Shown one piece after another: positions 42,813-50,925 of a stretch of DNA of 64,000 nucleotides. Every line of letters starts with the position of its first letter. Positions within the stretch are counted from its first letter, which is position 1. The translations under genes were made by a program, and so were the position numbers. Origin of the DNA: Hyphococcus aureus (GTDB taxonomy: Bacteria > Pseudomonadota > Alphaproteobacteria > Caulobacterales > Parvularculaceae); assembly GCF_042643165.1 (NCBI RefSeq), contig NZ_JBHRSH010000001.1:806001-870000 (forward strand), in the 5' to 3' direction. The notes beneath the pieces are model-generated. The model ran no database searches, had not been told where the DNA came from, and saw only the letters and a list, made by a program, of their open reading frames with translations.

Positions 42813-45800
42813 TCGCCGCCTCCGCCAAAATCACCGGCCCCGTCTTCGGCACCCCCATCGGCGCCTTGCGCATTGCGCTCCTTGCGGCGTGCGAGATGAT
42901 CATAATCGCCAAACTCATTCATGAATTGCGGACGCGGCTGAGAAAGATAAGCCTGACCCGCGTCAGCGAAATGCCGCAGGATTTCTCTTAGCCCGTCCCG
43001 CGCATCCTCGATAAATTCTGTTGCGTCATCGCCTTCGGCGCCGGCGAATTTTTCGTCCGGCTTGCGGGAAATAACGCGCACATATTCAAACCCGGCGACC
43101 GGCGCGGCGCCAAGATCCGCGAACCCGCCCGCCTCGACGATCAATCCCGTCAGCGGCAGTTGCGGGCTGAAATTGGTCTTCACCTGGTCAAGGCTTGGCG
43201 GCGCGCCGGTTTTGTAATCAATGATAAAAGCGGCGCCGTCAGCGAGCCTGTCGATACGGTCCGCCCGTGCGGTGAGGGTGAAGCTTTCCCCATCGATATC
43301 GAGCGTTGCAGCGCCTTCGCCTTCAATGACCACAGGCTCGCCAATATTGCGGCGTGCATTTTCCCAGTCAGCCAGGAACCGGAACGCATCACTTACGCGC
43401 GCGCGCCAGAATTGCTCATGCGCGGCGTCAAGGCCGTGATCGGCCGCGTGGTTTTCATATAGCTCGGTAAGCCGCGCTAGTCGCTCCGCCTCCGACGCAA
43501 GCTGCGGCTCCGCGACATAGTCTTCCATCACTTTGTGAAAGAGAATGCCCAGATAACGCTGATCGAACGCCTCTCCCAAAGGGTTGAGCTTTCTGAGACC
43601 GAGAATTTTCGTTGCATAGATGGCGTATGGATCGCGTAGAAGCGTGCCGATCTGCGTGACTGAAAGAGATGGCGGGCGCGCTTCGACTGGCGGCGTCGGC
43701 CGAGGCGCGGGCGCCGCCACAACTGCGCGCGGTTTGTCCAGCAGCGCTGCGAGCGCCTCCGCCTCCGCGCTCTCTTCGACAAGCTCCAGAAGTTCGGCTC
43801 CTTTCAGAATGTTCTTGAGACGGACAATCCAGCGTGAGGGCTTTGTGGGCTTTCCCGCAGATCGCGATGATCGCGTCAGCACCACTTCAGGCGCGGCCGC
43901 AAGTTGTGCAAAATCATGAGCGGCAAGGCCGATGCGCCGCTCCGGCGACGGCAGGCCCAGATCCTTGCGCATAGGCCGCGACAGGAACGGATCAATCGCC
44001 GCGTCACGCGGCCACACGCCTTCGTTCAAGCCCCCTAAAATAACGAGATCAGCCGACTGTAACCGCGCTTCGAGAGGCCCGAGTATCGACAGCCGCGGAT
44101 GAGCTGGCGCACGGCGGCGCACCGTCCCGCCGGAGATGAGCCGCGCGAAAATATCAGCATATTCCGCCGCTTCATCATGAACTATGAGCGCAAGACCCGG
44201 GCGGAGGTTGTTGAGCAGCGCCGCACCAGTATCGCCGTCTTCACCGCTCCAGAGCCGATCAGCGCCGGTTTCCACATCGCTCGCGGCCAAGCTTTCCGCC
44301 GCCGCAAGATGAGCTTCAAACCGTTCCGAAAACGCAGCATCTGCGCCCGGCCACAAGGCGTACGCCGCCTCCAGCGACATCAGCAGCCGCTCTACGCCTT
44401 CATTTACCGCACCGCTGTTTTCAAGCTTGCGGCGAACGCCGCATAGCCCGGCGCCCGGCTTCAACCCGCGCAATCCCTTATCCATACGGCGGATGGCTTT
44501 AGTGCAATCGGCCGCGCTGGCGCCGCCCGAAAACAGCCCGTGATCCATCATCGCCATCAGGCGCACTGGATCAGCCGGGTCGGTGAGCCAGCGCGCAACA
44601 AGCCGGAGATAGATGCCGCAAGGCGTATTGGCGAAGGGCGCGCCCGCAGAGTCATCGACAACAACGCCCCAGCGGCGCATTTTCATGGCGACGCGCCGGG
44701 CGAGATCGCGATCCGGCGTCACCAGCATCGCCGTTCGTCCCGGCGTCTCGATCACTTCGCGGAATTTCAACGCGATTGCAGCCGCCTCCCGCTCCTCGTC
44801 CTTCGCTTCCACAAGCGTGAGGCCGTCAAGCGCGCTGGCGACATCATCACGCGAGGCTTTCGCGGCTTCGGCCCAGTCGCGCCAGTCATCGGAAGCGTCA
44901 GCGGGGCGTAAGGCGACGGTGATCAACGCAGCGCGGCGATTTTCCGCGCGCCTCTCAACCGGCCATGGCCGCACATCTTCGCGGGCGATATCAAGGGAAT
45001 CCAATAGCGCCTTCAACCCGCTTTGCGGGTGCGGCTCATCCACCGCCGCCCAGACATGAGGGCTGGCGGCGAGATCAAGCCCCGGCAACACAACACATCC
45101 ATAAGGGAAAGACGCTGTCAGTTTCATCATCCGCGCCACCGCCGGCGTGGAACCGGTCGTGCCGGCGATGATCACCGGCTTTTGCGGCGGCGTCTCTTCC
45201 CAGCGTTTTGTCTGCAACTCAATGAGAGCGATGCGCCGCGCCGCAGGGTCGAGAAGGTCTTGCGCGGCGAGATGGTCGGGCCAGGCCTCCGTGACGATTT
45301 TCAGAAATTCCAGCGATTGGCCCCAATGGACCGCAAGATCCTCGGGTACAATCTTTTCAAGACGCTCCGCCGGTATTTCTTCCGTATAAAGAGAATCTAG
45401 CAGACGGCCGAGCTCATCCGCCGCCGAGATGGCGCCCGCCCAGCGCCGTTGACCATCGAACCAGGTCTTGTCCCGCTCCGCAATCCAGCGCGCCAGGACC
45501 AGCCGCCGCTCTGCAGACGGAACCGCCGGCGCGAGCGCCAGCTCATCCTCAAATCCTGCGCCGGTCTCAGGTTCGTCGAGCGCGAATTCATCTTCGTCGA
45601 TATCGCTCAGCGCCTTGATATGCGGCGTCAAGGTCGCGGCCCCGGAAGCCGTCCCCAGAAACGCTTCGGCGAGGGCGCGCGCGGCGCGCCGGGTCGGCAG
45701 ATAGATGGTCGCGTCGGGAAGATCGAACCCCGCCTCGTGGATCGCCCTCGCGAGCCCGCTTGCGAGATCGCTCAAAAACGGACGCCCCGAGGCGATGGAG

Positions 45801-45838
45801 AAGTATCGCGGGCCGGGCGCTTTAAAGATAAGCGCCAT
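42809..45838 (-). CDS. addB: Double-strand break repair protein AddB
   Basis: AddB is the second subunit of AddAB, with an inactive helicase-like part and a nuclease domain. It has 1009 residues from ATG 45838, which overlaps the murU stop. The C-terminal nuclease motif is AFIIDYKTGAPPS, preceded by SLSVTQIGTLLRDPYAIYAT. I do not see the four-cysteine cluster that holds an iron-sulfur centre in Firmicute AddB, which agrees with the alphaproteobacterial form. A GTG at 45841 is an alternative start. addA follows with a 4-bp overlap. Confidence 0.95.
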   Translation of the reverse strand: MALIFKAPGPRYFSIASGRPFLSDLASGLARAIHEAGFDLPDATIYLPTRRAARALAEAFLGTASGAATLTPHIKALSDIDEDEFALDEPETGAGFEDELALAPAVPSAERRLVLARWIAERDKTWFDGQRRWAGAISAADELGRLLDSLYTEEIPAERLEKIVPEDLAVHWGQSLEFLKIVTEAWPDHLAAQDLLDPAARRIALIELQTKRWEETPPQKPVIIAGTTGSTPAVARMMKLTASFPYGCVVLPGLDLAASPHVWAAVDEPHPQSGLKALLDSLDIAREDVRPWPVERRAENRRAALITVALRPADASDDWRDWAEAAKASRDDVASALDGLTLVEAKDEEREAAAIALKFREVIETPGRTAMLVTPDRDLARRVAMKMRRWGVVVDDSAGAPFANTPCGIYLRLVARWLTDPADPVRLMAMMDHGLFSGGASAADCTKAIRRMDKGLRGLKPGAGLCGVRRKLENSGAVNEGVERLLMSLEAAYALWPGADAAFSERFEAHLAAAESLAASDVETGADRLWSGEDGDTGAALLNNLRPGLALIVHDEAAEYADIFARLISGGTVRRRAPAHPRLSILGPLEARLQSADLVILGGLNEGVWPRDAAIDPFLSRPMRKDLGLPSPERRIGLAAHDFAQLAAAPEVVLTRSSRSAGKPTKPSRWIVRLKNILKGAELLELVEESAEAEALAALLDKPRAVVAAPAPRPTPPVEARPPSLSVTQIGTLLRDPYAIYATKILGLRKLNPLGEAFDQRYLGILFHKVMEDYVAEPQLASEAERLARLTELYENHAADHGLDAAHEQFWRARVSDAFRFLADWENARRNIGEPVVIEGEGAATLDIDGESFTLTARADRIDRLADGAAFIIDYKTGAPPSLDQVKTNFSPQLPLTGLIVEAGGFADLGAAPVAGFEYVRVISRKPDEKFAGAEGDDATEFIEDARDGLREILRHFADAGQAYLSQPRPQFMNEFGDYDHLARRKERNAQGADGGAEDGAGDFGGGGE

Positions 45839-46569
45839 CACTGGCGCCCGTCTGGCGCCGATTGGGAAAGTCGCGCCTCAGCGTCTTGAAGGCCTTGCGG
45901 ATCTCCCACATGCAACCAGTCACCGCCATAAACGACGCCATGAAGGCGCCCGCGCGCCGCCGCCTTGTCCCAGAGCATGCGCGTTGAAAACGCCCCGTCC
46001 GGCCCTTCATCGATCAGCGACGGCGACAAAATCTGAAGCCCTGTAAAAACATAAGGCGCCGCATCGCCCGCGCGCAGCGCAATTCGTCCGTTAGCGGAGC
46101 GATTGAAATCGCCGCGCCCGTCATAGCCGCTGGTTCGTGCAATCGGCACAAGCAGTAAAAGGGCGTCCATTTCTGCGCTTTTCCAAGCTTCTGAAAGCGC
46201 TGCACAGGCTTCCGGCCCATCGCCATCAATCATGATCGCATCAGTGTTCGTGCAAAAGACAGGATCGTCGCCAAGCCGCGCCCGCGCTTTTTTGAGGCCT
46301 CCGCCGGTCTCCAGCAACAGACCGCGCTCATCGGAAATAATGATCTCCGGCGCCGGACGCGCCGCCACATGGGTCTCCACCTGATCTGCGAGATAATGCA
46401 CATTGACGACTGCACGCGTAACGCCCGCATCGGCGAAACGGTCCAGCGCATAATCCATCAACGCCTTTCCGGCGACGGGGATCAGCGGCTTCGGCGTGTC
46501 ATCCGTCAGGGGCCGCATGCGTGTGCCGAGCCCCGCGGCAAGCACCATGGCGGTGTGCGGTATGCCCAT
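45838..46569 (-). CDS. murU: N-acetylmuramate-1-phosphate uridylyltransferase (MurU type)
   Basis: MurU makes UDP-MurNAc from MurNAc-1-phosphate and UTP in the cell wall recycling route that bypasses MurA/fosfomycin-sensitive synthesis. The 243-residue protein has the sugar nucleotidyltransferase signature MVLAAGLGTRMRPLTDDTPK (residues 8-27), metal-binding CTNTDAIMIDGDG, and YVFTGLQILSPSL. It starts at ATG 46569, overlapping the amgK stop by one base, and its own stop overlaps addB. Pairing with amgK makes the call stronger than the sequence alone. Confidence 0.9.
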   Translation of the reverse strand: MGIPHTAMVLAAGLGTRMRPLTDDTPKPLIPVAGKALMDYALDRFADAGVTRAVVNVHYLADQVETHVAARPAPEIIISDERGLLLETGGGLKKARARLGDDPVFCTNTDAIMIDGDGPEACAALSEAWKSAEMDALLLLVPIARTSGYDGRGDFNRSANGRIALRAGDAAPYVFTGLQILSPSLIDEGPDGAFSTRMLWDKAAARGRLHGVVYGGDWLHVGDPQGLQDAEARLSQSAPDGRQ

Positions 46570-47636
46570 TACACAAGCTCCGGCAAATGCTGGGCGAAGA
46601 AGGCGCGCAGCGGCGCAATTTCGCTTCGCGACAGATCGCGCCGGAAGTGAGCCTCGACCCGGGGCAACAGGTCAAGATAGCGCGGCTTGTTATCGCGCTT
46701 GGCGAGACGCGCGAAGATGCCGAGAATTTTGGCGTTTCTTTGCGCCGCCAGGATCGCGTAATCGCGCCTGAACCCGTCAGAGTCGAATTGCGGCCCGCCC
46801 AGGCTCCTATAATAGGCGATCATTTTTTCGGCGAGCGCCGGATCAACATCGCGGCGCGCGTCCTCCAACAGGGAGACGAGATCATAGGCGGCGTGACCGA
46901 ACAGCGCGTCCTGAAAATCAATAACGCCCGCCTTTTCGACACCGTCCCGTTCCGGCAACCATAAGAGGTTTTCCGCATGATAATCGCGCAGCACATAGAC
47001 ATGCGGGGCCGAAAGTCCGCTGACGACATCGCACCAGAGAGCTAAATATTCCGCCATCAGATCATCGCTGGCGGACGCACCCTTTTTCAACGGCCAATAC
47101 CACTCAATCAGCAACGCCGCCTCAGTTTCGAGCGCCAGCGCATCATAGTCCAGCATTGTATAGGCGTCGTCCCGCGGCGGCTTCGCGCCGCTGCCATGGA
47201 GCCGCGCCAGCGCATCAATCGCCGCGCGATAAAGTGTTTCTTCATCGACCTTCCCGACAACCCGCGCAAAAAGATCGTCGCCAAGATCTTCGAGCAGAGC
47301 AAAGCCGGCGACAGCATCCGCCGCGTAAACTTCCGGCGCGGAAAGCCCTGCCGCCCGCAAGGCTGTGGACAGGGAGGTGAACGCATTGAGGTTGGGTCCG
47401 GCGAGCCGCGCCATGGCGTTGTAGCCAAGGGCGCGCCGTGAGGCCTCATCCGCATCGGGAGGAGAAGCGGGCGTCTCGGCGCCTGGCGGCGCAATCATCA
47501 GCACGGCTGGTTTTCCATCCAGTTGCAAGCGCTGATAACTGCGCGTCGAGGCGTCGCCGGCAAGCGCCGCCGCCTCCGCCGCACCCCAGCCGGCGGCGTC
47601 CAGAAATTTGAGCCGCGCTTCATCCCGGTTATTCAC
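46569..47636 (-). CDS. amgK: Anomeric MurNAc/GlcNAc kinase (AmgK type)
   Basis: AmgK phosphorylates MurNAc (and GlcNAc) at the anomeric carbon; MurU then makes UDP-MurNAc. The 355-residue protein has the APH-kinase fold: AALAGDASTRSYQRLQL for the nucleotide loop, the catalytic loop VLRDYHAENLLWL (H-x-E-N pattern) and the metal site VIDFQDALFGHAAYDL. The start is a GTG at 47636. It is overlapped with murU and follows tsaE after 41 bp. The adjacent murU gene separates it from generic aminoglycoside phosphotransferases. Confidence 0.9.
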   Translation of the reverse strand: MNNRDEARLKFLDAAGWGAAEAAALAGDASTRSYQRLQLDGKPAVLMIAPPGAETPASPPDADEASRRALGYNAMARLAGPNLNAFTSLSTALRAAGLSAPEVYAADAVAGFALLEDLGDDLFARVVGKVDEETLYRAAIDALARLHGSGAKPPRDDAYTMLDYDALALETEAALLIEWYWPLKKGASASDDLMAEYLALWCDVVSGLSAPHVYVLRDYHAENLLWLPERDGVEKAGVIDFQDALFGHAAYDLVSLLEDARRDVDPALAEKMIAYYRSLGGPQFDSDGFRRDYAILAAQRNAKILGIFARLAKRDNKPRYLDLLPRVEAHFRRDLSRSEIAPLRAFFAQHLPELV

Positions 47637-47677
47637 AATTCGTCACTCGCTTCTGTTCACTGTTTACCACTGGCGTT

Positions 47678-48136
47678 TTACGCGATTCCCGCCGCACTGA
47701 GCCGGGGCTTCCACGGCGCATCGCCTTCGAGCCGGGCGACGCGCGCCGCGCCGGCGACCTCAAGCCGCACGGTCAAGGCGCCATCCGGCAGGAGGCCCTC
47801 TATGCGCTCGGGCCATTCGATCAGCGTGAGCCCTCCGTCTAGCGCCTCTTCAAGGCCAAGCTCCCATACATCCTCCGGCGCTTCGAGGCGGTAAAGATCA
47901 AAGTGCCATAAGGCGAAGTCAGGCCCGTCATAGGTCTCAACAAGGGTGAAAGTGGGGCTTGGCGCGTCCGGAACGCCGGTGAGCGCGGCGATCAGCCCCC
48001 GCGCCAGGGTGGATTTTCCAGCCCCCAGATCGCCCTCCAGCCGGAGGATGTCGCCGCCGCGTAAAACCGGCGCCAGGGCCGCGCCCAACGCCCCCGTCGC
48101 CTGCTCATCCGCCAAGTCCAACGCCCTCAAGAGCAT
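47678..48136 (-). CDS. tsaE: tRNA threonylcarbamoyladenosine biosynthesis ATPase TsaE
   Basis: TsaE is the small ATPase that works with TsaB and TsaD to make t6A37 in tRNA. From ATG 48136 the product is 152 residues. The Walker A motif is LEGDLGAGKSTLARGLI near residue 36. Further blocks are PSPTFTLVETYDG and LWHFDLYRLE. A longer in-frame start at 48169 exists. Its place ahead of amgK-murU-addBA is a conserved alphaproteobacterial order. It is divergent from the ferredoxin gene with about 107 bp between. Confidence 0.94.
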   Translation of the reverse strand: MLLRALDLADEQATGALGAALAPVLRGGDILRLEGDLGAGKSTLARGLIAALTGVPDAPSPTFTLVETYDGPDFALWHFDLYRLEAPEDVWELGLEEALDGGLTLIEWPERIEGLLPDGALTVRLEVAGAARVARLEGDAPWKPRLSAAGIA

Positions 48137-48243
48137 GCAACGGCCTTTCCGCTCGCGAAACTCGCCCAAAAAAAGCTTGCCCTCTCGCCCTGATCCCTTA
48201 CATCCACGGCTTCGTTTTCCATTTCAGTCGCTAGCCGAGTCTC

Positions 48244-48564
48244 ATGCCCAAAATCACTTTTATCGAAAATAACGGAACCGAACATGTCGTCGACGCCGAA
48301 ACAGGCGTGTCGGTGATGGAAGCGGCTGTCAAGAACATGGTGCCGGGCATCGACGCCGACTGCGGCGGGGCCTGCGCCTGCGCCACCTGCCATGTCTATG
48401 TGGACGAGGCCTGGGCTGAAAAAACCGGCAAAGCGGAATCCATGGAGGAATCCATGCTCGACTTCGCTTATGAGCCGAAGGCGAATTCACGCCTGTCCTG
48501 CCAGATCACGGTCAGCGATGCGCTTGATGGCCTCGTCGTGCGCCTGCCCGAATTCCAGGGCTAA
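48244..48564 (+). CDS. [2Fe-2S] ferredoxin
   Basis: The 106-residue protein is an adrenodoxin/putidaredoxin-type [2Fe-2S] ferredoxin. The cluster cysteines lie in DADCGGACACATCHVYVDE (three Cys of the CX5CX2C pattern) with the fourth in NSRLSCQITV. The C-terminus ends RLPEFQG. It may serve Fe-S cluster assembly or a P450 or oxygenase partner; neither is adjacent. mmcB follows on the same strand. Confidence 0.93.
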   Translation: MPKITFIENNGTEHVVDAETGVSVMEAAVKNMVPGIDADCGGACACATCHVYVDEAWAEKTGKAESMEESMLDFAYEPKANSRLSCQITVSDALDGLVVRLPEFQG

Positions 48565-48629
48565 GCCGCGACCCGCTCACCTGATTAACCTCTTTGTTCT
48601 TGACGTCGTGCAGCCTCGCGGGTTTCAAT

Positions 48630-48644
48630 GAACAAATGCAGAAC
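48630..48644. promoter_or_regulatory. SOS (LexA) box over the mmcB start
   Basis: GAAC-AAATGCA-GAAC is an exact match, in reverse orientation, to the alphaproteobacterial LexA site GTTC-N7-GTTC. It covers the mmcB start codon (48636). LexA bound here would block expression until DNA damage. Confidence 0.75.
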
Positions 48645-49103
48645 ACCTTATTGCTCCCGGAAGCGGCTGACGCCGACCCTTGCCGCCCTGACCGCACTCT
48701 CGCCCTGACCCGTGGCGTGACACGCCTGTTTCTCGATCTTGGCCTCGCGCCGCTTTGCGAATTTCGTCTCGCCAATGGCCGGCGCGCAGATGTCGCCGGC
48801 ATAGACCGTAAGGGCCGGCTGATCATCGCCGAGGTCAAATCCTGCCGCGCCGATTTCGAGGTCGATCAGAAGTGGCCTGACTATCGCGATTATTGCGACC
48901 AGTTTTATTTCGCCGTGGACACGGACTTTCCCCGCGATCTTCTGCCCGGCGATGAGGGCCTTATCATCGCTGATGAATATGGCGGCGCCATTGCGCGCAC
49001 GGCCGAAGACCGGCCGCTTAACGCGGCGCGACGCAAGGCGGTCACCTTACGCTTCGCCCGTCAGGCGGCGGCGAGAAGTTTCGCCGTCGCCATTGATTCG
49101 TAA
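48636..49103 (+). CDS. mmcB: DNA-repair protein MmcB
   Basis: MmcB is a nuclease-like protein from the alphaproteobacterial SOS response, named for mitomycin C sensitivity in Caulobacter. From ATG 48636 it has 155 residues. The core LCEFRLANGRRADVAGIDRK, IIAEVKSCRADFEVDQKWPD and YCDQFYFAVD resembles a PD-(D/E)XK nuclease, with E-V-K in EVKSC. The annotated longer start at 48594 would fall before an SOS box, which overlaps the ATG I use. The gene follows a ferredoxin gene by about 70 bp. Confidence 0.92.
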   Translation: MQNTLLLPEAADADPCRPDRTLALTRGVTRLFLDLGLAPLCEFRLANGRRADVAGIDRKGRLIIAEVKSCRADFEVDQKWPDYRDYCDQFYFAVDTDFPRDLLPGDEGLIIADEYGGAIARTAEDRPLNAARRKAVTLRFARQAAARSFAVAIDS

Positions 49104-49134
49104 ATTCAGTCCGTAAGCGGATTTATTGCAAAGC

Positions 49135-50322
49135 CTATTGAGGCGTGAGGCGCAGGATTTTTCCGCCTGTATTATCCTGATAGATTTCCGTCGCAACATA
49201 AATCGCGCCATCCGGCCCGACGCGAACATCGCGCACACGCTCGCCGCGATCCAGGAGATATCGCTCTTCACCGGCAGGCTTGTCGCCATCCATGATGATA
49301 TGATGCAGCGCGGCGCCGGACAGGCCGCCCGCCAGCAAATCACCGTCCCATCCCTCGAAGAGATCGCCGCGATAGACAGCAAGCCCGGAAACGCCGATGG
49401 ATGGCGTCCAGTATTTCACCGGCTGGGTGGTGCCTTCATATTCCGTAAACGGAGAAATCTTGGCGCCATTATAATCGATGCCATAGGTCGCCAGCGGCCA
49501 GCCATAATTATTGCCGCGCTCGATAATGTTGATTTCATCGCCGCCGCGAGGCCCGTGCTCATTTTCCCAGAGAATGCCGCGCTCCGCGTCATAGGCGAGG
49601 CCTTGGGGGTTGCGATGGCCCTTGGTGAAAAGCTCCGGCCGTTCGCCGTCGCCGAAGGTCGGGTTATCGTCAGGAATAGAGCCGTCCTCATTGAGGCGGA
49701 TGATCGAGCCGAAGCTCGACGTCATGTCCTGCGCCTTTTCCTTGTATTTCGATCCTTCGCCGATGCTCGCATAAAGCTTGCCATCGCCGCCCCACACCAT
49801 GCGGGCGCCATAATGGTGCCCGGTATCTTTCAACGGCTTGGCGTCGTACAGGACTTCGAGATCGGACAGCGAAGACCCGTCAAAAACCGCGCGCGCAATC
49901 CGCGTCGCATTGGCTTTCTCCGTGCCATGGGCGTAGCTGATGTAAAGTACGCCATTTTCCTCAAAATCGGGATGGAGGAGGATGTCAAAAAGGCCGCCCT
50001 GATTGAAGACGAGCACTTCCGGCACGCCGGCGACCGGCTCGGCCACCAGTTCGCCATCACGAATGACGCGAAGCCGCCCGTCCCGCTCGCTGAAAAGAAT
50101 ATCTCCGCCCGGCAGAAACGCGATGGACCAGGGAAAAGCGAGCCCGTCCGCCAGAACCTCGACATTGAGCGCAACCTCGCCCTCCTGCGCCGGATCGGCC
50201 AGGGTCTCCTGCAGACTTTCATCACCGCCGCCTTTTGGCGCCGACGCCTCGCCACCGCCGGAACACGCCGCCGCCAGCGCTGCACAGCAGGTCATCATGA
50301 AAAAACGGGTTGTCATCGCCAT
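49135..50322 (-). CDS. PQQ-dependent aldose sugar dehydrogenase family lipoprotein
   Basis: The 395-residue protein has a lipoprotein signal (MAMTTRFFMMTCCAALAAAC) with lipidated Cys at 20. The rest is a six-bladed beta-propeller of the soluble glucose/aldose sugar dehydrogenase family (YliI/Asd type): FPWSIAFLPGGDILFSERDG, HHYGARMVWGGDGKLYAS, HRNPQGLAYD, ENEHGPRGGDEINII and VRVGPDGAIYVATE. The conserved histidine and arginine of the PQQ pocket are in HRNPQG and nearby. It probably oxidises aldoses in the periplasm, if PQQ is available. mmcB converges on it. Confidence 0.88.
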   Translation of the reverse strand: MAMTTRFFMMTCCAALAAACSGGGEASAPKGGGDESLQETLADPAQEGEVALNVEVLADGLAFPWSIAFLPGGDILFSERDGRLRVIRDGELVAEPVAGVPEVLVFNQGGLFDILLHPDFEENGVLYISYAHGTEKANATRIARAVFDGSSLSDLEVLYDAKPLKDTGHHYGARMVWGGDGKLYASIGEGSKYKEKAQDMTSSFGSIIRLNEDGSIPDDNPTFGDGERPELFTKGHRNPQGLAYDAERGILWENEHGPRGGDEINIIERGNNYGWPLATYGIDYNGAKISPFTEYEGTTQPVKYWTPSIGVSGLAVYRGDLFEGWDGDLLAGGLSGAALHHIIMDGDKPAGEERYLLDRGERVRDVRVGPDGAIYVATEIYQDNTGGKILRLTPQ

Positions 50323-50447
50323 GGCCGGGCCCTTTCATTTGGGATAAAACTTCGCCGCCATGGGTAGGCGGCGCCAGCTATCGCCGTCAATATGAAGAAC
50401 GAAGCAATTGCCGCCATTTTACTGCGCCGCGGCATGTGAGGGGCCTG

Positions 50448-50891
50448 ATGAACGCCGGAAACGCCATAAAAACAGCAATCGCCTATCTGCTTTCTGTCAT
50501 TGCGGCCTATCTCCTGTCCGTCGCGTTTTACACGCAGCAGGTGATCGCGAAGATGCAGGCCGTTGGCGCGGTCTATTCAGGCCAGCAACAGATCAACACT
50601 TTCGTCGACAATCTCACCGGCCTTTGGCAATTGGCCGCCATGATCGCGATAGCGCTCATGATTGCATTCGTCGTCGCTTTTTTTGTGAAGCGGGTTCTGA
50701 AACCGCTGGCGCCAATCGCCTATCCGGCAGCGGGCGGCGCGGCGATCCTGCTCATGCTGTATCTGATCGAACAGCAACTTGGCGGCGGCGCCGGCGTCAT
50801 CGGCGGTGCGCGCGACGCAACCGGTCTCGCCTTGCAGACTCTCGCCGGCTTCCTTGGCGGCGCCGTCTTCGCCTTCATGCGCCCACGCTAA
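50448..50891 (+). CDS. Membrane protein of unknown function
   Basis: The product is 147 residues from ATG 50448 with GAGGGG 5 bases upstream. The open frame to 50310 overlaps the sugar dehydrogenase start. Four hydrophobic segments are visible (TAIAYLLSVIAAYLLSVAFY; MIAIALMIAFVVAFFV; AAGGAAILLMLYLI; LAGFLGGAVFAFM). I do not recognise a named family. It lies 34 bp before a DUF885 gene and may be co-transcribed. Confidence 0.72.
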   Translation: MNAGNAIKTAIAYLLSVIAAYLLSVAFYTQQVIAKMQAVGAVYSGQQQINTFVDNLTGLWQLAAMIAIALMIAFVVAFFVKRVLKPLAPIAYPAAGGAAILLMLYLIEQQLGGGAGVIGGARDATGLALQTLAGFLGGAVFAFMRPR

Positions 50892-50925
50892 CCCTTTCCT
50901 TGTTTTCTTTTTTGGAGTCGCCTTC

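Noticed and set aside
50914..50919. GANTC (CcrM) site before the DUF885 gene
   Set aside because: A single GAGTC is expected by chance at this frequency and gives no evidence of GcrA control.
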